Source of the DNA: Prorocentrum cordatum
Taxonomy: Eukaryota; Sar; Dinophyceae; Prorocentrales; Prorocentraceae
Reading direction: 5' to 3'
DNA length: 64,000 nucleotides
NCBI GenBank assembly: GCA_963575745.1
Contig: CAUYUJ010018325.1
Coordinates: 118,361-182,360, forward strand
Positions 32,590 to 43,417 of the stretch are shown in pieces. The position numbers and the translations under genes were made by a program. The notes under the pieces are model-generated. The model was not told the origin of the DNA and did not search any database. It was given only the letters and a program-made list of their open reading frames with translations. Each line of letters opens with the position of its first letter. The first letter of the stretch is position 1.

Positions 32590-34771
32590 AATAAACACCG
32601 CCCCCCCCGGCCCCAGATCCCACACTTCTCCGCGACATCTCGGGAACGTTCCCAGTACAGCTCCCCCAGCCTTTCCGGGGAGCCGCCACAGCGCTCCAGG
32701 AGGGCCCAAGACGCCTACCAGGAGCCGCCAGAATGCGAAAGGATGGCCCAAGACGCTCCCAAGCAGCCCAAGTCAGCCTTCCGACGGCTCTCGAGGCTCC
32801 CAGGTGGCCTCCAAGAGACCCCAAGAGAGGTCCGAGAGGCGTCCCGGGACGGCCCGAAGAGGCCAACATCGTAGATTTTCAGCGTGTTTTTCCAATGTTT
32901 TTGGCCTTCTCGCGTTTTCGAGCTTCCAATGGTCCAAGAGTGCCGAAGATGCTCCCAAGACCGCCCCAAGACCAAGAGACCCTCAGGACGGGCCCAAGAC
33001 GGGCCAAGAAGGGTCCAAGATTGCCGAAGAGGCGCCCGGGACAGCCCCAGACCGCCCCAGAACAGGCCAAGATGAGCCCAAGAGCGGGAGCAGGAGGCTT
33101 CCAGAGACCTCCGAGAGGCCTCCGGGACCACCCAGAGGCCCCCAACTCACCCCCGATCTTTGAGAGGCCCCAAAAAGACCCCGACGAGGCTCCAAGAACA
33201 GCCCAAGAGAGCTGCGAGAGCCGTCCCGAGAGAGCCCAAAAAGGGTAAAATCGTTGGTTTCCAATGGTCTTTCTGATGTTTTTCGCCTCCTCACGTTTTC
33301 CCGCTTCCAACGCTCGAAGACCGAGGATTTGGAGAGAGAAAAAAAGGCATTCCCAGAATTCCTTCTTTTCTTCGAAGTGGGACTCCTACTGGGAGGTCCT
33401 ACACATCCCTTGACATCTGGCCAGTGCCGCGCCTCCCGGCTTCTTGGGGAGACCCCAAGACGCCGAAGGACAGCCCATGACGACCCCAAGAAGCCCAGAA
33501 CAGAAAGAACGGCCCAAGACACTCCCAAGCAGTCCAAAACACCCTGTGGACGGCTCTCCACGCTCCCAGGAGGCCGCCAAACGGCCCCAAGAGAGGTCCG
33601 AGAGGCGTCCCGGGAAAGCCCGAAGAGGCCAACATCGTCGATGTTGATTGTTTTTTCTATGTTTTTGGCCTTCTCGCGTTGTCGAGCCTTTCACGGTCCA
33701 AGACCGCCCCAAGACCGCCCAAAAGATTCCCAGGACGGGTCCAAAACGGGCCAATCAACCCCTAAAATGTCCGAAGAGGCGCCCAGTACCGCGCTCCCTG
33801 GCATCCCGGGGAGCTCCCAAAACGCTCTAGGACGCCCCAAGGCAGCCCCAAGAACCCCTCAGAACGCAAAAGAACAGCCGAAGATGCCCTCAAGCAGTCC
33901 AAAACAGTCTGTGGACGGCTCCAGACTCCCAGGACGCCTCCAGACGCCTGCAAGACACTGCAAGAGAAGTCCGAGGGACGTCCCGAGAGAGCCAGGAGAG
34001 CAACAAAGATCATTTACTGCCAATGTGTTCTTCAGAAATTCTCTGATTTTCTCAATTTGCATGACCGCCCAAAGGCTTCCCAAGACAAGCTCAAGCGGGC
34101 CCAGGACGGGCAGAGGGCAATGCCCCCCCGGCCATCTCAGAGACCGACCTCTGGCACCCGGAGATCCCCCACACATCCCCTGACATCTGGCCGGTACCGC
34201 GCCTCCCGGCTTCACGGGGGGCCCCCAAGACGCCCAAGGACAGCCCAAGACGGGCCCCAAGGAGCCCCCAGAACGTGAGGAACGGCCCAACACGCTCCCG
34301 CGCAGCTCGAGACACCCTTCCGACGGCTCTCCAGGCCTCCAGGAGGCCTCCAGAACCCCCAGGGGGTCCGGAAGATCCCACATCCCTGAGGGAAAAGGGC
34401 TAAGAAAACCCGCGAGGCACAAACAAACAACAGCGCCGAACAGCGACGAGGAGCTGGAACAACATGGAAATCCTACAATTCCTTTTTTGTTTGTCAAGTT
34501 TGGCCCCCAGTCTACTCTTGCACAACAGACCACAATTCAGACCCCCCTCACCTCCCAAAAAAGAGCCCAGGAAGCCTTTGAGGGCCCCAAATCGTTGAAT
34601 ACCTAAAGGAAATTAATGATTTCTGCGTTTCCGCACGTCCCCGTCTATACGATTCCGAGGCTTGCGCAGGGCCTCTAAGGAAGACTTTGGACGCAAGAAG
34701 CGACCGAAATGATGTTACATGAGTCAGCCGATCAAGCCTAGCTAGAACATGAGCGCGCGCGATGGTTCTAG
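32590..34771 (+). mobile_element. CCAAGAGGCCCC element with conserved islands and degenerate hairpin-CTAG end, copy 3
   Basis: Begins after an AT-rich microsatellite with CCCCCCCCGGCCCCAG and ends with a half-deleted GC hairpin (GAGCGCGCGC, then GATGGTT) and CTAG at 34768-34771. The body is the CCCAAGACGG minisatellite with at least three islands (about 32870, 33245, 33630) sharing TTTTTGGCCTTCTCGCG and GCTTCCAA-like parts about 375-385 bases apart. CACATCCCYTGACATCTGGC repeats at 33403 and 34172. ORFs of over 200 codons here (PRRPRTAQD type) are repeat-driven. 34395-34590 is low-copy without a gene. Confidence 0.5.
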
Positions 34772-34794
34772 TATCCATCTATCTATACATATAA

Positions 34795-35135
34795 AGAGAG
34801 AGAGAGAGAGAGAGAGAGAGATAGGGACGAAGGGATAATGACAGAGACGGTTGGAGCGACGGAGACGGTTGGAGCGACGGCGATCTAGGCGGCAACTTAC
34901 GACAGGACAAATTGCATAAGGGACAACGAGAGAGACAGCCAGAGAGAGAAGAGAACGGCGACAACGACGGTGGCGGCAGTGGCGCCGACGATGGCGACGG
35001 CGGTGGTGACCTTGTCGGCGACGACGACGACGGCGAAGACGACGACGACGACGACTGATGAGACGACAGTGACAGCGACGCCCACGCCGACGACGGCGGT
35101 ATTGACGATGGTGACAACGATGACAAGACGCGCTT
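34795..35135. repeat. GA and GAC microsatellites
   Basis: A GAGAGA tract at 34795-34822, then GGTTGGAGCGACGG and GACGACGACGG tracts to about 35125. Confidence 0.9.
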
Positions 35136-35194
35136 GCCAGGCTCCGAGTTGAAGCGGCCAGCCACACTGGTGTCACTTCAGGCGCCGCCGCGCC

Positions 35195-35392
35195 TCGGTC
35201 TCTCTCTCTCTCTCTTTCTCTGTACATACATATGTATATGTATCCGTCTCTCGCCTTTTCGTGCGCTTTCCCCCTCCTCGGCTTGTTTCTTCGAGTTGTG
35301 CTCTCCTTTAGTTTCTTGCTCTCTCTCTCTCTCTCCCTCTCTTTTCTCTCTCGCTCTCTCTCTCTCTCTCTCCCATCTCCCTCGCTCTCGCG
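35195..35392. repeat. CT microsatellite
   Basis: CTCTCT tracts at 35200-35222 and 35322-35378, around a short ACATACATATGTATATG stretch. Confidence 0.9.
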
Positions 35393-35431
35393 CTGGCCCC
35401 ATGCGGAGCAGTCGTTCGGTTCGCGCTCTGT

Positions 35432-36567
35432 TTGAATGGGCCCGACGAGATGGACGACGCTGAGCTGCTGGAGGAGGCGGCGGCCAGCATCGAGCGCACG
35501 CGGTGGCGCAGCGCGGCGCAGCACCCCGCGGGGCAGGGGCTCAAAAAAGGCCTCGACCTCCTCCAGGCCAAGAGGCAGCTGGCCTGACTGCAGCGGGACG
35601 GCGACCACAGCACCTGGGCGCTGCAGCTGCAGGTCATGACGGAAGCCTCCTGGACGAGAGTGCGACAGCAGGATCGAGGTCTCGCCAGCGCGGATCAGTG
35701 CCCGAGATGCGGACAGCGGGAGACCCTCCTGCGCAGAGTAGTTATGGACGCGCCCGTGCAACCAGGGCCACGAGGACTACGCAGCCACGCAGGGTCTCCT
35801 GGACAAGGCGGTCGAGGGCCATGAGTCGGCGCCCAGCTGGACGAAGCGCGCGCGCCCCGAGGGCGCCGCCGACTTCGTGCGCCAGGCGGGCAACTGTGAG
35901 GAGGTCGAGAACTAGCGCGGGCGCGACGGCTTCATCGACGCCTTCGGGGACGGCTCGGGGGGCGACAGCAGCAGCGACCCCAGGCTCCGCCAGCGTGGGC
36001 GCGACCGCCGCGAGCACCTGCGGGGAGCGCGAGGACGACCGCCCGAGGCTCGCGGCGGGGATCGCGGCAGGACTGCCTGCGGCCAAGCAGACGGCCCCGC
36101 GGGCAGAGCTGTGGGCCTTCCTGGCGCCGAGGGATACGGGAGGCAACCTGCGCTACCGCGCGGGCAACTTGCCGCCGGCGACGGGGCGGCGCAGTGGGCG
36201 GCGGAGGCAGGCGCCGAGAGATGCGAACGCAGTAAGCCTGAAGTGGGCTGGGTTGACGCGCTGGGGCACCTCGTGCGGCGCAGAGCTGTCCGCGCAGATA
36301 TTGACTGCATGGCGCTCGACCCCGCCAAGTCGAATGTCGAGCCCCGTGGCCCTATGGCGCGTAAGCAGGCGATCCTGGCCGCCTCATCGCGCCGCCATCT
36401 TGAGCGCGTGGCTGCGAGGTGCCATTGCAGAATACGCGAGAGATCTGCCCTGCACGCGGACCTGGAGTGGTTCGCGAAGTCAGAGCGCAGGCCACCGCAG
36501 TTTGTACATGCTGGCGCGGTGTGCGTGCATCGTCCTGGGGTGGGAGGGTTGTCGTTGTCGGGTCTGA
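35432..36567 (+). pseudogene. Retroelement RNase H-like region (5'-truncated relic)
   Basis: Frame 2 reads MDDAELLEEAAASIERTRWR (35450), a TGA at 35586, then a zinc-knuckle-like CPRCGQRETLLRRV (35699). Frame 3 continues HEDYAATQGLLDKAVEGHES, a TAG near 35914, then FGDGSGGDSSSDPRLRQRG (about 35940). Frame 1 supplies AAKQTAPRAELWAFLA (about 36085) and frame 3 VRADIDCMALD (36290). The order CPRCG, then DGSGG with DPRL, then PRAEL, then a late Asp, is what I know of RNase H regions following RT in dinoflagellate retroelement ORFs; DG(S)GG Asp, the PRAEL Glu and the late Asp would be catalytic. No RT domain lies upstream, which is microsatellite. Two nonsense codons and at least three frame changes show decay. 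Confidence 0.6.
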
Positions 36568-36884
36568 GCGTGGGTGGAAAGGCGCTGCGCCCACCGCGCA
36601 ACCACTTGTAAGTTGATCAATTCGATATGTATAGAACACCAGCTGAGGTGTGTGGCCATAAGACGGCGAATGGTGAGCGGAATCTCAGGCGAATTGTGCG
36701 TGGCATCTGGCCACACCCGAAGGGCATGCCCAAGAGAGTCCAGGAGGCCTTGCACTGGCGGGATGCGAACCGAGCCATCGCAAATGCGAGTGCTATGTGT
36801 GTGTGTCTGTGTGTATAGCATGCTTACAAGCTTCAGACTACGATTGCGTACTGCTCATGCCGACCTCCTGCCGATAACCTCCTC

Positions 36885-36965
36885 CTGCCCCGCCTCCTAT
36901 TCCTCCTCCTCCTCCTCCTCCTCCTCCTCACTCCCTCTCCTCCTCCTCCTCCTCCTCATTATCCG
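36885..36965. repeat. CTC microsatellite
   Basis: CTCCTCCTC tracts at about 36900-36930 and 36940-36960. 36570-36885 is low-copy with no recognised gene. Confidence 0.9.
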
Positions 36966-37119
36966 CCTCCTCGTGGAGGGCGAGGTCCACTTGAGAGCCA
37001 CCCCCTCGCGCGCCAGGCTTTGCCCCAGAGGCGCGGGCCGTGGCCTCTCTTTCCCCGCGCTCGGCGTCCGCCGCGTGCGCCTTCGGGGTGGGCTCCGCGG
37101 CGCTCCGAGGGGCCCCCGG

Positions 37120-37632
37120 CGACCGGCGACCGACGACCAACGACGACGACGACGACCACGGCGACGACCGACGACTGACGACCGATGACCGACGACCGAA
37201 GAACAACGACGACAAAGATGACGACAACGACGACGACGACGACAAGGACGGACGACGGACGACGACGCGTATGGCAGAATACGACGGACGACGACGCTCT
37301 TGATACCCTGCGGACGACGGTCCACGAGCGGCGACAACGGCGACGAAGACGACGACGACGACGACGCCGACGATCGATGACCGACGACCGACCGACGACC
37401 GACGGCCGACGACGACGACCGAAGACCGACGAACGACGAACGACGACGACAACGACCACGACGACGACGGACGACCGACGACCGACGACCGATGACTACG
37501 ATCGACGACCGACGACCAACGACCGATGACGACGACGACGACGGACGACGGACGACGGACGACGGACGACGACGCGCATGGCAGGAGACGACGGACAACG
37601 ACGCTCGACGGTCGAGGACGACCGACGACCGA

Positions 37633-37680
<48 letters not shown>

Positions 37681-37995
37681 TGGCGACAGACAACCGACGA
37701 CCGAAGACCGACGAACGACGACGACGACGACGATGACTACGACGACGACGACGACCGACGACTGATGACGACGACGACGACGCGTATGGCAGGAGACGAC
37801 GGACGACGACGCTCCTGCTACCTTGCGGACGACGGGCGGCGACGACGACGACGACCGACGACCGACGACCGACGACCGAAGACGACGAAAACGACGACCG
37901 ACGACCGACGACCGACGACAGACGACCGACGACCGACGACGACGACGACGACGACGACGACGGACGACGGACGACGGACGACGCGTCGCTGGCAT
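37120..37995. repeat. GACGACCGACGACC minisatellite
   Basis: About 870 bases of GACGAC and CGACCGACGACC units, with an ACGCGTATGGCAGRAGACGA motif recurring at about 37265, 37572 and 37780, so a higher-order unit of roughly 200-300 bp is present. ORFs (TTTTTDDRRPTTDDR) are artefacts. Confidence 0.95.
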
Positions 37996-37999
37996 CACT

Positions 38000-38802
38000 G
38001 CTGCGCGGCCTCGGCCAGTGGCGCCCGGCGCGGACGCGGAGGCACCCGTTGTGGTGCTTCGGTGCTGCTGCTCTTTGCTAATGTTAAGTCGGGCCTGTCC
38101 CTCTACAAAAGGAATATTCGAAAATAGTTTAAAACAAACAGTCAGGGTACGATTTTTGGGGTACTATTTTGGCGGTTTGCTGGTTATTGTGTATTGTTTG
38201 AATTTTTTATTTTTCGTCCAAAATCCGCCTGTAGGAGGAGGCGCCCGACCTATTGCTACTGCTGCTGCCGCTGCTGGTACCCTTGCTTGTCGCCCGCCTC
38301 GTCCGCCATCGACGTCGCCTCTTGCTGGCATCGGCGTTCGCGGCACACTCGGTACGGCTGGCACGAGTGCCAAGAGCAGCCCAGGTTCTGGAGGGGTGCT
38401 TTTCTGTTCTTCGCCGTCGCGCCCCTCCCCCGCATCTTGGGGTGTGCTTCGCGGTTCGTATCTCCATGGGGCCCTGGGCCTCTGGCGAGGGGGCCCCTGT
38501 TCTTGATCTACGTTCTTGCGGCCCGGGATAGATTGCATCGGCATCGATGCCTCCTCCTCCTCCTCCTCCGCACCAGCACCAGCACCAGCACCAGCACCAG
38601 CACCAGTACCCGTGGCGTGAGGGTCGCCCGCGCGCGTGCGGGGAAGCACGGGCAGAGACCTGCCTCGTGACGTCTTCCACGTCTCCCGGGCGCGCACAGG
38701 CTCGGAGACGCAGCGAGATGGTCGGACAGCCAAGCTCCATCTTGCACGTCGAAAGGTCTTCCTTCAGCCCCTCCACGAGCGAGCACCGCCAACCATGACG
38801 GC
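38000..38802. other. Low-copy stretch with CAGCAC microsatellite, no recognised gene
   Basis: Several overlapping ORFs exist on both strands (for example the minus frame reading EGLKEDLSTCKMELGCP at about 38740), none recognised. 38571-38610 is a CACCAGCACCAG tract. A degraded gene is possible. Confidence 0.35.
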
Positions 38803-38809
38803 AACAGAT

Positions 38810-38974
38810 AGGGCGACGAGATCTATGCATATCCACTGCTCCTGGCCAGGCCAATCCTGGGCCCAGGAGCGGTGTATACGCCCTCCTGGCCTGGCCAGGG
38901 AGGCATATACACAGCTCCTGGGCCCAGGATGGGCCTGGCCAGGAGCAGTGGATATGTATAGATCTCGTCGCCCT
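38810..38974. mobile_element. 165-bp palindromic MITE with 7-bp target duplication
   Basis: The left end AGGGCGACGAGATCT (38810) and right end AGATCTCGTCGCCCT (ending 38974) are perfect inverted repeats. The arms continue (ATGCATATCCACTGCTCCTG against its complement with one change) to a centre near 38892, giving a near-complete hairpin of about 82-bp arms. AACAGAT stands directly outside both ends (38803-38809 and 38975-38981), as expected for a target-site duplication. There is no coding capacity. DNA-transposon MITEs have this structure; the superfamily is not determinable from one copy. Confidence 0.85.
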
Positions 38975-39114
38975 AACAGATCGGTGCGTACTTACGTCCT
39001 CCTCCAGGCTTCGAGCTTCGAGCTGCGGGCGGGCGCGTCGTTCACGGCTGGTGCCCCCGCGCCCTTGCGCCCTGGCCGGCAGAAGCTCGGGGGGCAGCGG
39101 GGAACAAGAACCAA

Positions 39115-39155
39115 ATTCTTCCTCCTCCTCCTCCTCCTCCTCCTCCTCCTCCAGT
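39115..39155. repeat. CTC microsatellite
   Basis: TCCTCCTCCTCC tract. Confidence 0.9.
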
Positions 39156-39229
39156 CCTTGCCTTATGAGTAACTCCTCCCTGTGTCTCACCCCGAGGCCA
39201 GTCGAAGGGCGGGCTGGGCGTTTTGCTTG

Positions 39230-40960
39230 GGACTTCTTCACCATGCTCCTGAAGCTTGAAATTTTCAGCAGTTTCACGGGGAGGGCGGTCCGCTTCCAAA
39301 ATGTGGCTCTCGCTTTAGCGCCGCGCAGATTTGCTTGAAAATTGCGCACGAAGTTTACGAATGGAGGGCTGTCCGTTTTCAAAATGTGGCTCTCGCAGTA
39401 GCGCCGCGCACATTCGTTTTAGCAGCTTGGAAGAGCTTCGCGGATGGAGGGTGGTTCCCTTTCAAATGTCTTCAGCGCTGCGCACATTCCTTCTAAGACT
39501 TTGCAAGAGTTTGAAGGGTTCCCATCGTTAACGTCCCAGAAATGATGTTCTGGCACGATGTCATAATGTCAGGGCGCACCTGTCACGTTGATTCGCGGTG
39601 GTGAAGTCCGAGGAATGGCGTTCTGGAACGATTCAGGATCGTCAAGACGCAACAATAACGCTGATCCGCGGCGCTCAAGTCCCAGGGATGGCGTTCTGGC
39701 ACAATTCCAGAGTTTCAAGCGGTTCTCTTCCAACGGGCCGGTTCGTTCAGTGAACATGAATCCGTGTAGGGAATTTGGAGGGAGGGGTTATTGTAATATC
39801 GTTGATTCGTCTTTGGTTTACACTGGTCCTCCTCCTCGGAGCCTCGAAGCCTCGAAGCTACGGGAGCTGGCGTCGGTGCGATATGCTGCCCCCATCCCGT
39901 CCCTCCTCCTCCTCCTCCTCGTCCTCCCTCTTCCTTCTCCTCCTCCCCCTCCTCTCCCTTTTCCTCCTCCCCCTCCTCCTCCCCCCGTTCCATTTCCTCC
40001 TCCCCCCCCCTCCTCCTCTTCCTCCTGCTCCTCCTCCTCCTCCTGCTCCGCCCCTTCCTCCTCCGTTTCCTCCTCCCCCTCCCCTTCCACTCCTTATCCC
40101 GCATGAGAAGTTAAGTCTTTGTCGCACCCAGACGTGTCGTTATGGCATGCCTGGCGTTTCGCCTAGGAGCCACTTATGGCCCTGAACACTTGGTTGTGCA
40201 ACAGTTCCACGGAAGGAGGGCGTGTCGTTTTCAACATGTGGTTCTCGCCATAGCTCCGCGCACTTCGTTTTCTGGCTTGCAACAGTCGCAAAGATGAACG
40301 GCTGGTCCAAAATGCGGTTCTCGCTTTAGTACCGCGCACTTCTTACAGCAGTGTCAATGATGGCGGGCGGGTCGTCTTAAAGTGTGGCTCTCGCCTTCGC
40401 ACCGCGCGCATTCGTGCTACAAGTGTTTCTCGCTTCCGCACCGCGTGTATTCGTGTAACAGTGTGCAGCAGCTTCAAGGGGCGGTTCTTTTCAAAATGTG
40501 GTTTTCGCTTCGCGCCGCGCACAGTCGTTTTAATAGCTTGCAGCAGCTTCACGAATTCGTATGGTTGAAGTCCCAGGAATTGCGCTGTGTTGAAGTCCCA
40601 GGAATGGTGTTCTGGTGTCGTTTAGGGCAGTCAGGACGCAACCGTCACGTTGAATCGCAATTAATTCGCGACGAGGAAGTCCCAGGAATGGTGTTTTGAC
40701 ACGATTGAGGACTCTCAAACCGTTGTCTTGCAATGGGGCATTTCTCGCAGTGAAATTGAGCTTGTACAGGGACCTGTGAAGAGGAAACTGGGACGGAGGG
40801 TAATTGCAACAGTGTTGACGCGTCTTGGGCTCACACTGGTCCTCATCCTCCTCCTCCACCCCTCCTCGTCCTCCCCCTCCGTCCCCCCCTCCTCGCCTCC
40901 TCCTCCTCCTCCTCCTCCTCCTCCTCCTCCTCCTCCTCCTCCTCCTCCTCCTCCTCTCAC
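39230..40960. repeat. Tandem duplication of about 1 kb containing TTTTCAAAATGTGGCTCTCG sub-repeats
   Basis: Sub-units of about 65-80 bp (TCAAAATGTGGCTCTCGC, TAGCGCCGCGCACATTCG, then CAGCTTG) recur at 39295, 39375, 39450, 40230, 40305, 40375 and 40490. After them come two GTCCCAGGAATGGTGTTCTG-type units and a block with ATTGTAATATCGTTGATTCG at 39791 against ATTGCAACAGTGTTGACGCG at 40805 (offset about 1015), each followed by TGGTCCTCCTCCTC and a CCT microsatellite (39900-40090; 40840-40955). So the whole array plus microsatellite is duplicated. No gene. Confidence 0.8.
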
Positions 40961-41143
40961 GATGTGGCAGAAGAGGGCAGACTGAAGTATTTTCACGTGG
41001 TTGGAACGCGGGGCATATGCCATTGAACTCCCATCTTCTGTGCGCCCGCCCGCGCCTTTGCAGGCACCCCTGAGCCACAAGGCTACAGCAAGCAATGTGC
41101 AAAAATGAAACGTGAAGTAAGCGTCTTTCGATAGCATGCGAAG

Positions 41144-43402
41144 TCAGCCGTGCCACATGCGCTTGAGATTTGCTATGTCTGCCTGAAAAGCGGGCTTGCA
41201 CTGTCGGATTATGACCACGAAGGTACGGATCAGCTTCAACACACGAGTCTGGCGCGAAGCCGGCATGCAACAAAAAACCCTGCAGAGCACACTCCTTGGG
41301 AAACCCAAGCGTCTCACTTCCAAGGCCAATTCGATGTAAGCTCTACGCTCAGTCACGGCATCCGAACAGAATTGTTGGGCTCTGGCAACTCGTCCCGAGA
41401 CAAATCTCGTCCTAAACGGTATGGCACAATCCGGGTGACACTTTGCATTGGCGAGCGGCCCAAACAAGAATCATAAGCTTGCTTGAAGCAGCTGATCGTA
41501 ATGATTTCGCCGTTGACTCCTCAGAGCGAATCCATGAACTTACACTTGGGAGCGCACTCCTTTATCTCGATGCCAACACCGTCCGGCACGAGACGCGCCA
41601 AAGCCCCATGAATGCATGCCTTGCACAGAGAAGCAAAGACACTACAACAAAATTACCCACATGAAACAAAGCAGCCAATATGCGGTCGACCGGCACGCTG
41701 GTGAAATCCAAACCGCCGTCAGCAACAAACGATACATCTGTAAGGAGCCTGCGAGTTCTCGCATGCGTCATGGCGGCAGCTATCGGCTCGGAGAGCTCAC
41801 TACCTTGAACCAAACCATCACGCATCTTGAGCACTTGGCCGCCCAAAGTGAAGAAGCAAATTTTCATCTCGAAAGCAACAACGTTCCGGATCGTGTCGAA
41901 GTCGAGGACCGTGCGCGTGGAATTCGGGTTGCAGTCTTTTCCGCCCACGAAACTAGATACCCCTTTCTGGCGCGATACTGACACGCAGTGATTTCTTGTA
42001 TCCGACGCGATGCGGCTGAGCAAGTCACTGACATCTTGTTGCCCCTGCGTGCGACTGGCGCTCGGAAAAAATGAGTTGACATCAAATCTGCCGCCGCAAA
42101 CTCGTGGCTTCAAGTAGCCGCATTTGGCACATATGTATGGGCTCTCTGGCCGTTCCAGCTTGTGGAGTCGTGCAGTGGCATGCTTCACTAAATCACGCGA
42201 TCGCCAGAGCGTCCAAGAGAAACCCTTCCCTGACTGAAGGCACGTCCTGATGACACCAGTGACGAGTCGAGAAATCCGCTTTGTCGGGCCTCGAGGTCGA
42301 GCTCCGATTTCACTGCAACGTTGATGGGCACGTTGGCAAGCAAACCTTCCGTCTTGGAAACATTTTGCCTTGGGGGTCAAGTAAACACATCCCCAAAAAC
42401 ATCGACTCCAATTCCGCAAGTGTTGCAACTGCCATTTTTCAGGAATGAGCGGCTTGTGTTCCGCAAACAAATGACGACACTCATGATCACCAGCAGCAGG
42501 CAGCATAACCTGCCATTGGGTGCTTTCGAAAAGTGGTCGCCCAATTCAACTGCATATCCAAATACTGATCTGATCATGCGAGTTTTGCTGTTGTGGTCGA
42601 CCGGCGCGCACGCCTCTCCACGAGCGATTGCAAAAACACAGAAACCATCAAGATAATGACCATGCTGAGGAATGCCTGTCAGACTACTGTCAAGTCGCAT
42701 CCACCACAACTGTTCTTCAAGGCGTTCTTCTACAGCACGTGGGATGCCAAAATGCTCCACCCGTAATTTAATTTGCGACCAAAGCTCTTGCCGCAGAGCA
42801 TCCCCTGAAAGAGGCAGAGGCGTGTCCTAATTGAACGGCACGTAGCGCTCGTCTTCACGGGAACGGCAATATTGCAACATTTGTTCGTTCAATTGCTGGT
42901 ATGCACTCATGCAGAAGCGCTTGGCATGGGCGATGTGGTTTGTACACTTTGTGCTAAAGGAAGAAGGTCTGCAATGGTACACATGCGAACGCTCGAACAT
43001 GAAACGGGCTCGCGCCCGACTAATACCACCACATCTGCGCACTGCGTTTCGTAAGACTGACCAGAAAACAGAAATGCGAGTTTGCGATCGCCGCCGCTGC
43101 AGACGGAAGACAAGCTGTTCGTGTTGATTGAAGCGGAGTGCCGCAACCACCATAAGATACGGCGGGTTGCACGGCCACGCTGGGTTCCATTCAGGAGGTC
43201 TTTGCATTCCACCCATAAGTGAAGAAGATATTCTCCCAAATTGCTGAACGCGGACCTCAACGCATTCAAACCAAGACACCCCTGCAGTGAACCAAATTTT
43301 GCAAGCAGGGCCACATGCTGGAATATGTTGACAGGAGCTGCCAAACCACTTTGTACACAATATCTGTAAAGCTGTTTGAAGGGCCTGGACTGCCAGACGC
43401 AA
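41144..43402 (-). pseudogene. Dinoflagellate RT-like protein (relic)
   Basis: Read on the minus strand. 43402-42377 is one frame with a single in-frame TAG (42827-42829): N-terminal part, then VEHFGIPRAVEERLEEQLWW and RLDSSLTGIPQHGHYLDGF. A frame change leads to 42506-41562: YLTPKAKCFQDGRFACQR with HQRC (about 42370), ICAKCGYLKP, DVNSFFPSAS (about 42085, RT motif-A-like with an Asp), SRQKGVSSFVGGKDC, DGLVQGSELSEPIAAAMT (about 41815, QGxxLS like RT motif B), and FVADGG (about 41730) where YVDD is expected. Another change leads to VGIEIKECAPKCKFMDSL (about 41570) and 41467-41144 (RTRFVSGRVARAQQF). The motif order matches an RT-like family I know as abundant in dinoflagellates. The YVDD catalytic pair looks degraded, so it is probably inactive. 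Confidence 0.75.
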
Positions 43403-43417
43403 CGTATCTCAATGGTA

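Noticed and set aside
37120-37995. Thr/Asp-rich protein
   Set aside because: GAC minisatellite in every frame.
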